From Aotearoamyces nothofagi (taxonomy: Eukaryota; Ascomycota; Leotiomycetes; Leotiales; Tympanidaceae), in the NCBI GenBank assembly GCA_015345905.1, contig JADDTR010000007.1, positions 926,156 to 990,155 of the forward strand: 64,000 nucleotides of DNA. The letters run 5' to 3'. Below, in pieces: positions 24,024 to 35,981 of the stretch; position 1 is the stretch's first letter; every line of letters begins with the position of its first letter. The position numbers and the translations under genes are program-made. Below the pieces are notes generated by a model. The model saw nothing but the letters and a program-made list of their open reading frames with translations, had not been told where the DNA came from and searched no databases.

Positions 24024-26415
24024 ATGTCGTTCCTAACCTTTCTTGTTGGCTTGATAGGCTTCGCTGCCGCACTGCAAGGTGTAGAATCACATCTGGCGAA
24101 GAGAGCGGAGACATATGCTCCCTATACTGTAGACCAACCTGTTCGTCACGTTACCGTTACCACCGTTACCGTCGCCTCTTTTATGCGTATCTTCAATTGA
24201 AACCCTGACACTGCTTTGTATAGATTGATCATTTCCCAAACAGTGCTCGCTATGCACCACATACAAACGCTACCTTCAAGCAGAGATATTTCTTCGATTC
24301 GACTTACTATAAGCCAGGCGGGCCTGTGTACTTGTACATCTCCGGCGAGACGAGCGGTGAAAGTCGCTTTTCAAATCTTCAAACCGGGAGTGAGGAGGCC
24401 CTAATTCTTTGAAACATAGCAATCCATGCTAAACGGAAATTCTACAGTAATCCAGATCCTCTCAGAAGCAACAAATGGCCTAGGCGTAATCCTTGAAAAC
24501 CGCTATTACGGCGACAGTTTTCCATTCAACAGTAGCACCACTGACGAGTTGGCGTATCTAACCACCGAGCAAAGTTTGTTATTTGATTTCTAACAATCTT
24601 TTGACTCCGTTTCCTTCCCATCATCTATCAGATCTATGTTAATGCCGTGCATTTCTAACTCTACAACTTAAGCTATTGCCGACAACGCCTATTTCGCCCA
24701 ACATGCAGTCTTCCCCGGCGTGAATGGTAGTCTCACCTCACCAAGCACGCCTTGGATCGTCTATGGCGGTAGTTTAGCTGGTGCCCAAACAGCATTCTCT
24801 CTGAAAGAATACCCTGACATCTTTTACGGAGGCATCGCAAGTAGTGGTACTATCAAAGCCGTAATGGCTTACCCAGAATGGTGCACCAAAATTCTCCTCC
24901 TCTAGTGTTGTAGGCTACTCTGAATTACTTGCTAATTCAAGGATGGTTCACCGTTCAGGTATGATCCAATTCAGAAATTTGGTCCGGCAGATTGCATCTC
25001 GAGAATCAATGCGCTGGTGGATAAAATCGATCATATCCTATTCTCCAATAATAAGCCTGCGACCCAGGAACTCAAATCAATATTCGGCCTTGAAGATATT
25101 TCCGATCTTCGAGATTTTACTGCAACTATTGCGTTTCCAAGTCCGTCCCGTTTCTTTCATTCTTTTCCATTCCTCTGCCCACTTCCACCTACCCAGCAGT
25201 AATCAAATAATTCAAAATACTAAAACCTCCTAGTCGGCGGCCCAATGTTCTACCCAACCAACACCTGGCAAGAATTAAACTGGAACTCGACCTACGGCTC
25301 GCGCGACTTCTTCTACTTCTGCTCTAACGTGAGCTCGACTAGCCTCCCGGCAAACATCACTGCCGTCGACGACCAGCTCGCGAATTACACGAACAATGAG
25401 CCCTGGACCGGTCTTGGCGGCTATGCAGATTATGTCAAGAAGTACTTATTGCCGCTTTGTGAGAGCGGGGACTATGACAGTTCAGAGTGTTTTGGGACGC
25501 AGAATCGTAAGTTGGGATATGATAGCAAGGAAGGGGGGTAGATTGGTGAGAGCTGATGATTGAGCAGAGACGTACTGGGCTGATTCCGCGAATTCCGAGG
25601 ATCGGAGTTACGTGTATTCTTGTAAGTTCCCCCTTTATTTCTTCTTTTGCTACTTCAACCCACACACAAAATCCTTAAAATCTTTTCAAACTCTTCGTGA
25701 TTAACGCGCCTAATGTAGCCTGTACCGAGGGAGGCACCTATCAAGTCGCCCAACCATCCGGTCCCTCCTTGATTTCCAGAGTCATACAAGTCGATTACAC
25801 GTAAGCAATCTAGCCCCCGTCCAAAAAGCACCTGAAAGAAGAAGAGAAGTTATATTAATGGAAATGAAAAAGAGAGGTAAGAGTTTGGTGATTGATAGTT
25901 AACAATTGGTATAGACAACAATGGTGCACCTGGTCTTTCCCAGCAGGGACATATAACTCGATCCCTGCTTACGGCCCCGACCTGTCGTGGTACAGCAGAT
26001 ACGGCGGTTTTGATTTCAGTGCTGACAGACTTGCTTTTATTGACGGGAGTCAGTTCTACCCTCCCCTCCCTTGCTATCCACCTCTATCTTTACATATCCA
26101 CAAACTAAGCTTAGCAGACGCCGACGTATGGCTCGACCTAACCTACCACTCCAACGACGCTCCGGCGCGCACATCCTCCGATCTCCACCCCGAACACCTG
26201 ATCACGGGCGGGGGCCATCATTGGGATAGCTATGGCATCCTGGATGTCGAGGCCGAACCGCAGTTTATACGCGAGGCACACCTGTGGGAGATCAGGACTG
26301 TGCAGAGGTGGTTGGCGAGCTGTGAGTAACAGCCATTTCTTTTTCTGCTAATTTGCGTCTTGCGAGATAGAGGAGCTGGGCTAATAGTGCTTGCGCGTTA
26401 GGGGAAGCGAAATAA
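24024..26415 (+). CDS. Secreted serine peptidase, family S28
   Basis: Eleven exons: 24024-24140, 24224-24389, 24448-24573, 24673-24880, 24959-25140, 25234-25506, 25568-25621, 25719-25800, 25915-26048, 26118-26321 and 26402-26415, giving 519 residues. A signal peptide (MSFLTFLVGLIGFAAAL) is followed by QPIDHFPNSARYAPHTNATF. The nucleophile sits in GGSLAGA (about Ser170), and the catalytic His lies in GGGHHWDSYG. S28 enzymes are prolyl carboxy/tripeptidyl peptidases; fungal members act at acid pH outside the cell. Several N-x-S/T sites suggest glycosylation. Intron 1 has an unusual GTTCGT donor and intron 3 an AAG acceptor; both are fixed by phase and family sequence. The short last exon (WEAK) is less certain than the rest. 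Confidence 0.88.
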
Positions 26416-26916
26416 GAGGATGGTTAGAATAGTTGGTCGGTGGATTTGCTATTATGTTTTGACCTTACTGAACGTTTATAATCAGAGCTTATTTAATGAA
26501 TCTATCCTTATTTTAGAAGAAATGTTTGCCGTGTGCTCTCTTTATTGAGAAAGTATGTACTCGGCTGTATAATTTGCACGTAACAAGCTCACTATATCGT
26601 AGCCTCCATTTCTCTTCTTCACTGTAGATATTCGATTCTGTAGAATGGTTGGACAGTCCTTTGGTAATATGTCGGTTGAGTTATACTCATGACTACATGC
26701 TCTCGAGATCTTAATGTCCCACGAAACTGGGGGGACAAAAAGTAAGATCTTCCCTTAAAATTAATACTTACACCCTATGTCCTAGGTCGGTACCAATCCA
26801 TAAAAATCCATACATATAGTCCAAAACGCATAAAAGCTACCCATGGATACCACCACTCATAACTAGCCACCCCCAAGCCCGCTTTCCAAACACATCCACG
26901 CTAGATACAAAAAAAT
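26416..26916. other. Convergent S28 peptidase/P450 3' region
   Basis: About 500 bp, nothing recognised. Confidence 0.5.
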
Positions 26917-28757
26917 CTACTCACGTTGCGTATACTTGAGGAAAACAGGCGGATTCGGCTTCGTAGCAGAATGGCCGTTGAAATCCACAGGCGGGGTCCT
27001 GTCGACCGGGTTTCCGGCCTTGTCTGTGAGTTCGTAGTCGAACATGGCGAGGAAGAAGGCGATGATGATGTTCTGCTCGAGTTTTGCAAACTGTTCGAGG
27101 GGTGGTTAGGCGAAGTATGTTAATGCCTACTGGGGGAATTTACTTACTCTCATTCCAACTGCGTGATATCCACGTCAGCAAGATAGGAGAGAGAGAGGAA
27201 GGGAGAGAGATAGAGAGATGGAAAGAGAACTCACGACAAGGATGTCTCCCAGTACCCCATCCCAAATACGACAAAGGCTTCTTCTTGTCCTCGGCCCTGT
27301 CCGGTAAATACCGCTCCGGATCCCACTTCTCGGGATCCCTGTAAACACTCGGGTCCAAATGGATATCGGCCAAATGATACGTCACAAAGGCATTCGGCGG
27401 AATGACCTCGCCATCAACGCCAGTCGGGATATCCTTGCCGCTGGTATTCTTCCTGAACGCGGCGCCGAGAAGCTGTAACCGGATGCTGTCGCGCAGGCAC
27501 ATCTCGAGGACTGGGAACTCGGATTCCCATGCTTCGACGGGGAGGCAGGAGAGCTGCGTGACGAGAGGCGCCGTGCTGTCGTTGCTGTATTTGGAGGCCA
27601 CGGCGGTGATTTCGGCACGTGCGGCAGCCTGCCAGCGGGGAGACTTGGAGAGGTAGACGAGCACCCATGCTGTGTTCACTCCGCTGTTTAGGAGGCCAGC
27701 GAAGAGGGCACCTATGATGAACTGTGGCAAAATTAATAATGTGACAACAAGTACCTACCTGGACTAAGTGTAAGCAAACCTCGATAATACTCTTCATGTT
27801 ATCACCCTGATCTATCAAATACTGCAGGGGATCATCACCCCGCTTACCAGTTTTAGCTCTCCCATCCACGATCTTCTTCAGGATCATGTAGAGCCGTCCT
27901 CCAGCAATCGTCCGCTTGATGATGGCCGGCGACGGAAACCAAGGAAACATAATAGCCGTAGGAGTAGCGCTCTCCTCTATAGTCTCGTATAGACGAAGAG
28001 TCTTTTCCAAAAGTACTGGATCGTTAGCAATATCGTCACAGCCAACTATTCGCATTGTGAGCTGGTAGACGACTCTGTAGATGCTCTCGAAGGGATCCGT
28101 AAGGCCCGATGGGTCGTCTGCAATTCCATTGAGGCCTGCTTGCACGTCCTCTATCAGACGAGGGAGACCTGCTACATATCAGCCATGTGCCAAACCAGCC
28201 TGGTGCACAAATCATCACTTTTCCCAAAATTCTCCTTCTTCAGCATGCGCGTGATGCGTCGCGAAAAATAAACCTCTGGCAGAACATTTTCAAGCCTCCT
28301 GTCCGAATTGGTATCAGCCTGGAGGCTATTCGGCGACTGTCCAAAAAGCACGGCATATCTTGTTAAGAGATCCCAATTAGCCCCCAGCCCGCTTCAGCGA
28401 CTCTCCGGCAACCTACCCTTCCTGGAATCCCAACCCTCGATTCTCGAAGAAGACCTGCCGGCCCTTGTCGCCCGTCAGTCCAACCACGGGATATTTGCCG
28501 ATCCGATAGCTGAAATTCCCCGAAGGCGTCTGCGCGCGTGCATGCTGGAAGAAATCCCAGCGCGCAGTGAAGAATCTGAGAGCGCCGACGATGGGATAGC
28601 CTTCACTGACGGGCGGGGGAATCTTGGATGGCGATGCTTGTTTTGTTGATGGGAGGAGCGTGTAGATGCTGATCAGTGCGAGCAGGACGGGAATTGCTGA
28701 CAATGCTAGGATCGAGGAGGCGGAGTACCCTGCTAGATCTTGGGAGTTGGATACCAT
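26917..28757 (-). CDS. Cytochrome P450 monooxygenase
   Basis: Six exons from right to left: 28757-28417, 28358-28219, 28171-27759, 27721-27235, 27158-27148 and 27090-26917, giving 521 residues. An N-terminal membrane anchor (SSILALSAIPVLLALISIY) is followed by the proline-rich hinge. The heme loop reads GWGTGRHPC-LGMRFAKLE with Cys460. Its last Cys codon ends one exon, and an 11-nt microexon (27148-27158) encodes LGMR. The I helix is FAGLLNSGVNTAW, with N-S where most P450s have an acid-Thr pair. The K-helix ExxR is DSIR (residues 376-379). The intron before the last third exon could end at 28172 or three bases later. Substrate unknown; no other biosynthetic core gene is adjacent, so a cluster role is not supported. 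Confidence 0.9.
27182..27230. repeat. Purine (GA) tract in a P450 intron
   Basis: About 50 bp of almost pure A/G on the plus strand (GAGAGAGAG runs), which is a pyrimidine tract on the P450 coding strand. It lies inside the 76-nt intron before the microexon and may help recognition of that exon. Confidence 0.6.
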
Positions 28758-30239
28758 TGTTGGATGGTGTTGGATGCACTTCCATGCGATATCTCTGGGG
28801 ATAAATGTTGCTTTAAAATATCAATGATCGCAGTTGTAGGAGCAGAGTATAGAGAGTAGCCCAGAATACTCAGAGCACGTGCAGAATAGATCTACTCGTC
28901 ATGTAAGCTTTTAGCGCTCACGGCGATGCCTCTCTGGAGTGTTAGATCGACATGGTTAATTGAGTTCTCTGTGTCTTGTCCTTGTCTTATTGTCCCTGTC
29001 TTCCCCACTCTGTCTTATGCTCCCTCCCTGTCTTATTCTCGCTATATTATCCGGCTATACCCATAGAGCTGCACTGCATTCCCAAGCATCGCGTAGTCGA
29101 GCGGAATACGAGGTGAGGTACGCTCCCGAGCCTCCTTACCTCAGCGTCACTCCCTTCGATCTTCTTTCTTGCGACCTGACTCCCAAACCTTCACGACACC
29201 CGGCAACTCCTATCCAGATTACGGAACCGGAATAATATTAAGCCGTTAGAAGTCGAGAACATGTGGTGCTATCAGAAGTCGAGCCAAGTTGATGGCAAGG
29301 AGGCATTTCTTCATGTTCTGTTCGTTGTATTTTCGATGTAAGAACCCCATCCTATTGGGCCTTTAGAAAATTTCTGGTAGAACAATATCTTCCGACGGCG
29401 GAGATGGAATTGACAGCGGAAACTCAAATGATAGTAAGAAGTAATGCAAATGATAATAAGTATAGATGATAACTTACAAGGAGTTGCACTGTATTTTGGA
29501 ACTCGTCATCGTCGTTATCACTATCGCTACAGTATCAGAGCAATTCTATACAGCTGTCGATTTTTCTTTTCAACGTTGGCTATAATGATTGTAATGAGAT
29601 TACGATAAAAATATATTTATGGTTTATACATATAGCTTGGTAGATATGCCGCTTTTGATAAACTGCGGAGGGCTGGTGAATATACCATGCGGTTGGCCGA
29701 AGGACGTAGCCAAGATGACAGATGACTGCCACGATCGCATATATCTGGTATACTTACTTACTATATTATATAGCCACAAACAGTTGGAACCGAAGTATAA
29801 AAGCCTAGCAGTAAGAGCAAGATCTTGGTTTTATAGCCCTTGGCGCCACTAGCCCAACAGTTGTCTTAACAATACAAGGCAGCAATGGAGAAGCAGATGG
29901 AAACCCCTGCGGCATAGCACAGCACACGGCTGCGCCTCAGCCTCGCTACATCATGCCAAGTCGACGTCAGCAGCATCCGATCAGGCGTCCCTCAGCAATC
30001 GTCCCTCAGTTGAAACAAACAACTTTTGGCTTGAAATAATCGTTGTGGATGTGCACAATCAGAGTCTGAACAGGCATATCAGATCTTGTCTGAGAGGGAT
30101 TCGGATCGATATTGAAAGTAGGCCATCGGCGCCCTCTACCCCGATAGCGATATCTTAATTACCAGACCGAAGGCTGTGGATAAAAGGCCAAGGTTTAATT
30201 CAATTGAAGATTTCAATCACTGCTGGATAGACGATTACA
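28758..30239. other. Intergenic region
   Basis: About 1.5 kb without a supported gene. It holds a pyrimidine-rich block (28968-29042) and AT-rich sequence around 29440-29640. The last 250 bp are presumably the promoter of the following gene. Confidence 0.5.
28968..29042. repeat. Imperfect TGTCTTA/CCCT repeat tract
   Basis: A pyrimidine-rich stretch in which TGTCTTA recurs three times and TGTC more often, separated by TGTCCC, TGCTCCC and similar words. It looks like a decayed minisatellite. Confidence 0.5.
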
Positions 30240-31311
30240 ATGGCAGCACCTCTCCCGAACAAACACTCGTCTGGAGATTATAGCTCTGATCGCTCTGCAG
30301 CGGGTCGAGACCCAGCTCTTCTACAACACGATGGCTTCAACTACCAACAGTCCATCTCCACTCCACCACCCTATTCCGGCCCCTCCAATGCTGAAGCATC
30401 TGTATCCCGTCCTACAATCTTCCCAGGCCTCCCCAGACTGGACTATGATCTCTATTCTCCCCCCAGCTTCAAACTATCCACAGACGAGACAACAATCTCG
30501 AGCTCAGAGCCCAGGTTCAGTACAGATCCAAACTTTTTCAAAATCTTCATCCAGAAACAAGCTACTGCCCCTCCAAAGGTGTTAATTCGTATCAAGGGCA
30601 CGAGTCTGGGTGGACGCATCGATTTTGATATCAAAATCAACATGATGCGATATTTTTGTGGCGACGGAGAACAGCAAGACCAAGAGCGATGGAACTATCT
30701 AAAGCTGCTCCCGGATAACCAGATGGGGTTCCGGGGTGGGCCAAGACAGAGTTTGGAACCGTCAGTTGAGGGTGGGATTGATGGCTGGCTGGAGCAGTTT
30801 TGCAAAGATGAGAGCAACAAGCAGTAAGTTTCCCGCCGAAAGAACATATCACGTTCTCGCGCCGATATGATACTGCAGGTTTACACTTGAACGGACGATA
30901 GCAAACTGGGATACCGAGTATATTGAAGGTCGACTGCACTCTCTGATCGCCTCAACCCAATACCGCGGGCGCGTCGGAATAACATTCCCACTCACGCACA
31001 ACAAAATCCTTCTAAAACCCTCCTTCAAAAGCCGCGATTTCTTCACCACCATCGCCCGGGTCTTCTCCGCCACCAACCGATACGAAGTTGTGAAAGTCGT
31101 CTGGCCCTACGCGTCCGTCAAGCCCGGAGGAGACGGGAGGCGCTTCGCGGTTATCAGCGAGGAGGCGTGGTACGGACAGTGGAAGGATGCGCTTCGGTAT
31201 GCCATTCTGACGCGGAGGAATGGATGGCTGACGGCGGAGGACCAGTTGGAGTTTTTGATGTCGGGGAAGGGTAAGGATTTGGGCCTTTTGGCGGATTGGG
31301 GGAGCTCGTGA
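30240..31311 (+). CDS. Unknown conserved-type protein, 338 residues
   Basis: Exons 30240-30823 and 30879-31311. I do not recognise the family. The first 100 residues are Ser/Pro-rich and probably disordered (STPPPYSGPSN). A folded part then starts at DPNFFKIFIQKQATAPPKVL and continues through GGRIDFDIKINMMRYF to EGRLHSLIASTQYRGRVGIT and RNGWLTAEDQLEFLMSGKG. There is no signal peptide or membrane segment. The intron (GTAAGT..GCAG, 55 nt) restores frame precisely, which argues for a real gene. Function cannot be inferred; it resembles lineage-specific fungal proteins. Confidence 0.75.
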
Positions 31312-32117
31312 TTTTTGGGGTATGGAGCGAGAGGGAGAGACGAGGGCAGGTCTGCAGTCAGCCTTACAAGGAAACTTCAACCACGGAGAGACGCAGAGAT
31401 ACGATAATTATAACGTAGGGAGGATCATAAATATGATCCGAAAACGTTTGGACCATTGGTATCGCAACCATCGTAATGCCGAATAACACCTAGTACACCT
31501 TAACTTACCGAATGAACTGTAGTATGTTCCCGTTGAACTACCAAGTGCACTGTTTAAGCTATAAGGATGAACGATCTAACCGAACTACTAGATTGCAGCA
31601 ATTGCGAGAATCCCAGCGGTTTCGGTGGAAGATGGGGCAGTTAGACCACTACGACCTCGCTACAACTTGGGTGAGAGAGGGAAGCTAGGTATTAAGTTGG
31701 GTAGAACATGGGAGGACGAACGAGAGGTGTCTTCTGGCGTTTCGGGCCTTTCCTTCGAGCCGCATATACCCTCGAGACGGGGTTTTTTGTTCTTCCTTTA
31801 TACGTGTCTCGAATCATATTTGCCGAGACTCTGCTTGCTTACAGGTGTTACAGACTGCAAAGAAACGAGCAAAGAATTTCATACTGCAATAGGTGAAACT
31901 TTTCTTCTTCTCCTAAGCATAATGATTGCCTCGCCATCTGATCTTGTGAATTAGGACTTGCAAGAAGTCCACAGTACCTCATAACTCAAAATCTTGGTCC
32001 GACTTAAAGCTTTGGCTTCTGAAGAGCCTCATTACCAGACCCAATCTCTGTTAAGGTATTCAGATTGTCAGCTCCATTTAACCAAGCCTAAAGCATTGTT
32101 GAAGTCCTAACACCACC
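31312..32117. other. Intergenic region
   Basis: About 800 bp. Open frames near 31625-31950 do not resemble protein families and lack splice continuity. Nothing else recognised. Confidence 0.5.
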
Positions 32118-32737
32118 CTAGAGCACACCATTCACAACGACAGTTCCATATCCTCCCATTTCTGCACTCTGGAGATAGGCAAGTACGTTCTGGGAAGTCG
32201 GTGATCCAATGGTACTGTGGAGTCCGCTCGCGATGGTACCTATAGCGTTTAAATCAAAGCAAGAGCCAGTCCATTTCATACACTATCTATAGAGAAATAG
32301 GGACTACCCACTACCTTTAGGTCCAAGTGCTGTCCATCCAAATGTTGATAGCAAAGGTGTACTCAGCAAGCCTGGTGCAACCAGAACTACACCAGTAGCA
32401 ACTAAGATTGTTGTCTGGCCTGGGTGGTTGAAGATCCAGTCTTTGATCTCTACAGGTTGATCAAGCCAGTTAATCTCCACGAGTTGCTTCTATACTTCGC
32501 TGAATTTTGCCAAGGCAGCAGGAGAATTCTGGCTGTATGTGCTGCTTGAAAGTTCATGAAGCTGGCCAAGCAGTTCTTGCCACTTGCTGTTCCCAACATG
32601 CTTTTGCACCTCCTCAAACTTGGATTTTGCAGCAGGAGCGACTTTGTCGGATGTGTAGTTTTCAACCCGATCGAAGAGGTCTTTCGCACCATTGCCCACG
32701 AGGTTCAAATTTGTTGATGGGATCAACCACGAGAAGG
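32118..32737 (-). pseudogene. ISG12/IFI6-like membrane protein gene, interrupted
   Basis: Two exons are visible from right to left: 32737-32315 and 32239-32118. The upstream exon follows a typical 3' splice site (CTAAC, T/C tract, AATAG at 32740-32738), but I cannot find its first exon. The C-terminal part, GQTTILVATGVVLVAPGLL through GWTALGPKG-TIASGLHSTIG to LQSAEMGGYGTVVVNG, has the glycine-rich hydrophobic pattern of the interferon-induced 6-16/ISG12 family. The N-terminal part is polar and helical. A TAG codon at 32492-32490 lies in frame between KFSEV and KQLVEINW, with coding sequence continuing in the same frame on both sides. I see no splice pair that removes it and keeps frame, apart from a weak GAG acceptor. 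It is probably a pseudogene, or the stop is read through. Confidence 0.6.
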
Positions 32738-33154
32738 CTATTGGGGAAAAAAAGATATCGTTAGAAGTAGAAGCAATATTCTCATGGCTCCCAGCTCTTT
32801 ATTATGCAGACGTGAGCTTGAAAGGCTGTGAGGTGGCGCTGTGCAGTACAAGAGTTGACTTAAGCGCCGAGTTTCCGAAACATGCACACAGCCTGCTGCT
32901 TTGCCCAACGCATGCATATTCACCTACTTCGGCCTCTCGTAAGGAATACTTGCTAGAAAACTCAAAGACTAGCCACATAACATAAATCGAAGTATAATAC
33001 TCTGGAGCGATTTAAGCTTCCACCGAGTTCTCCATGCAGGACAACAAACTCAATACAGGTACCTGAATCAAGTTCATACATCTTACTATGCAATGATTTC
33101 CTCCACAACAATTAAATTATAGTCGTAGCTTCGTGACACATCTTGAATCCCAAC
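32738..33154. other. Gap between the AADC 3' end and the ISG12-like gene
   Basis: About 420 bp. It must contain the unseen first exon of the ISG12-like gene or its remains. Met codons at 32783 (minus strand, MRILLLLLTIS) lead directly into the intron tail and are not a proven start. Confidence 0.4.
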
Positions 33155-34840
33155 CTATTTTGTATCAGATACACTTATGATCTCTGCTTCTCCAAGACCC
33201 TTTCCCACTTCTAACAACTTCAATGTTCCCGATAAATCATGGATATGGATTTTGCCGTCTCTAACCTCCTCTGTAGTTCTTACCAAGATATCAAATGCCT
33301 TCCGGATATATTTCTCCTCTGTCGCTTGGTTCCCACTGACCACTCTGATTGCATATGTTCCAGCAATAACACTGCTTGTAATATATATCTCTCCCCTCTT
33401 ATTAACAAGCTCATAAACATTCATCGTCAATTCATCCGTTGCCTCTCTGGTGCTTTCAGCCTTTGGTACAATGGTAAATACAGTAAGTGCGAAGCTTGGT
33501 CCAGTAAGGATATGGAAGAGATCACTCCTAGATTTGAACAAATCGTAGAACAAATCTCCCAATTTGATACATTTGCGAATATGAGCCTGAAGACCAGAAA
33601 CTCCATATGTACGCAACACAAACCAAATCTTCAGTGCTCTGAATCTCCGCCCAAGAGGTATCTGCCAATCCCTATAATCGGTAACCAGCCCGCTTTCTGT
33701 AAATTCGTTTCTTAGATAGCTCGGAGTTACACTCAGCGCATCTATCAGATCTTTACGCTTCTTGACAAACAAACACGAGGCATCAAAGTTTGTCAGAAGC
33801 CATTTGTGCATATTCATGTCAAAAGAGTGAAAATGTTGGAAGGAAGACGTGTGATGTTGGAACTCTGGACAAACGAGAGCAGCACCAGCATAGGCGGCGT
33901 CGACGTGGACCCAGATCTCACCAGGACCTGGCGGGCAGTATGCTTGTAGAGTAGAAGCTACCGAAGCAAAGTCATCCACTGCACAAGTCGAGGTTGTGCC
34001 GAGATTCGTCGTTATGTAAAACGGCTCGAGACCTTTGGCTTTACAATCATCCAAGACCCTTTGTAGCGCCTCGCCAGTAAGAGCAAACTTGTTCTCAATG
34101 GTGGTAGGTATTGATTTATACCGTACACCAGCAATCAAAGCAGCCTTTTTTGTGCTGCTATGTGCCTGGTCGCTCCCCAAAGCAACCAGCTTACTTCGCT
34201 TATGCGCTATAGCATCCTCCAATTCTTCTCCGTGTAGATGTGAAGATGTCTCTCTGAGGTATTTGTCGCGTGCCGCAACCATAACTGTGACGATGGCTTC
34301 GGACGCCGAGCCTTGTATAACCCCTCCGCCGTGGCCTGTTGAGAGGAAGCATGAGGGAAGGTTCAGGAGCTTTGCAAGCCAGTCGAGAACAATGGTTTCG
34401 AGCTCGGTGACAGCTGGCGAGCAGATCCAATTGAAAGCTGGAGCTGTGAAAGCGGCAGAGTAGAGCTCCCCGAGCATGCTAGGGTAGGTAGCGATGGCCG
34501 GAAAGAATGCCATGAAGTTCGGCGATTGCCTGCGAAGCCTTAGCGATTGAAATACAAGTCCCTGGCTTTTAAAAGTTTACCAATGTGTCAATCCAGGCAT
34601 GATTTTGGATTCGATATCTTTCTGGATCTCTGCCCACGGTTCTCCTTCTTGAGGTGGGCCATCAGGAAGTAGCTTCTTGAGATACCCAGGTTCCACATTG
34701 GAGAGGACCCGGCGATCCTGTATCGTGTCATAATAGTTCGCAACTGTACTCATCAGTACTGCAAAACGCCGAGCTCATTAATGTGACATACTCTCGTCAA
34801 TAGCTGAGGCGGCTGCTTCTCTGAACTGCTTGGAATCCAT
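33155..34840 (-). CDS. PLP-dependent aromatic-L-amino-acid decarboxylase family
   Basis: Exons from right to left: 34840-34792, 34743-34581 and 34529-33155, giving 528 residues. The N-terminal arm (YYDTIQDRRVLSNVEPGYLKK) and HWQSPNFMAFFPA are typical of group II decarboxylases. The cofactor residues are visible: SDQAHSS (about His194), HVDAAYAG (about Asp281) and the PLP lysine in MNMHKWLL (about Lys313). It should decarboxylate an aromatic amino acid such as Trp, Tyr or Phe; which one cannot be read from sequence. It is divergent from the DUF427 gene. No prenyltransferase, methyltransferase or other pathway gene is adjacent. Confidence 0.92.
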
Positions 34841-35472
34841 TTCCGAAAAGATGCGATTGTATGTTGGAAGCGGGCTCTTCAGATGGCGGCTAAGAAGCTT
34901 CGAGAGCCAAGCGTATAAGACTTATATTACAATATGGCAGAGAGATGCCTTATATATATATATACAAGAAAAACGATCCAGCGCTGAGGTGAGCGTCCCT
35001 TTATATTGTTATACACGCAATATATCAGGTAATTCGGCTCACGCTCAACGGAGTTATTCCGCTTCCGCTTCCGCTTTGATTCCGACTCCATCATCGGATG
35101 TCGGATGCCGCAACTTGGCCAGGGTCAATATCATCACGTGTACAAACGATAAGAATAAGTGGCTGTAAGTGAAGCACAAAGAGCTTGATTCTGTACCTAT
35201 AGTCTCGAATTATATGCGACGCGAAATAGACTCATGCTGCACTCCGATGGAAAAGCCAACCAGAATAGAGCCCATTACTCGGGGTTGCTCGTGACATGTG
35301 AATGGTGATGACGCGGGGATGCTTGTCAGCTCCCCGCAGGGCGGAACATATATTCGGGCGCCTTTCATTTCCTTCTCAACGTTAGACCTGTCTGTTATAC
35401 AAATCCTCTATAAATCCATCAAAATCTCATTGCCATTCTCGAAAGAATATTCTCATATCGCCCAACTTTAAT
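34841..35472. other. Divergent promoter region AADC/DUF427
   Basis: About 630 bp with a (TA) run near 34952-34964 and the sequence CATATATTC near 35348. No gene seen. Confidence 0.5.
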
Positions 35473-35981
35473 ATGGTCGCCAAAGCTACTGTCAGCGGTC
35501 GCAATATCGCCGACACGGACAAGTATGAAGTCGTCGAGGGTAACATCTATGTAAGCAGACTATACGGCACTCTGCTTCAGCCCAACTAACAAAAGTCTCT
35601 AGTTCCCACCATCGTGAGTATATTCTATAAATCACCTGCTCACACACCACTGATACATCGCCATTTAGCTCTGTAGACATGTCGCTGCTGAACAAATCCT
35701 CTACTGCCACTGTGTGCCCATGGAAGGGTACAGCATCGTACTATAACATCATTCTTGACAGTATGTTCGCAAGACCAGTATATGTCTTACAAGACTGTGT
35801 CTAATATCAACACAGAAACCGAACTCAAGGATGCTGCTTGGTACTATGCAGAGGCGTCAGACAAAGCAAAGAACATCGAGGGTTACATTGCCTTTGGTAA
35901 GCTCCAGCCAAGAACAGCCGGAGTTGAAAATGGCTTAAGATTCTCCTAGATAAAAATGTCGTTACTGTTATTGCCGACTAA
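35473..35981 (+). CDS. DUF427 domain protein
   Basis: Five exons: 35473-35550, 35603-35613, 35669-35760, 35816-35896 and 35950-35981, giving 97 residues, a single compact DUF427 domain. Diagnostic parts are YEVVEGNIYFPPSSVD, CPWKGTASYYNI and DAAWYYAEASDKAKNIEGYIAF, ending DKNVVTVIAD. The second exon is just 11 nt and encodes the FPPS turn, so most gene predictors would miss it. DUF427 proteins have a small beta fold and no settled biochemical role. The gene is divergent from the decarboxylase. Confidence 0.92.

Noticed and set aside
31625-31954. Plus-strand open frame after the 338-aa gene
   Set aside because: No start context, no domain and two overlapping frames of similar length.
32445-32495. 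A 46- or 48-nt intron removing the TAG of the ISG12-like gene
   Set aside because: The 46-nt version breaks frame; the 48-nt version needs a GAG acceptor and deletes conserved-looking sequence.
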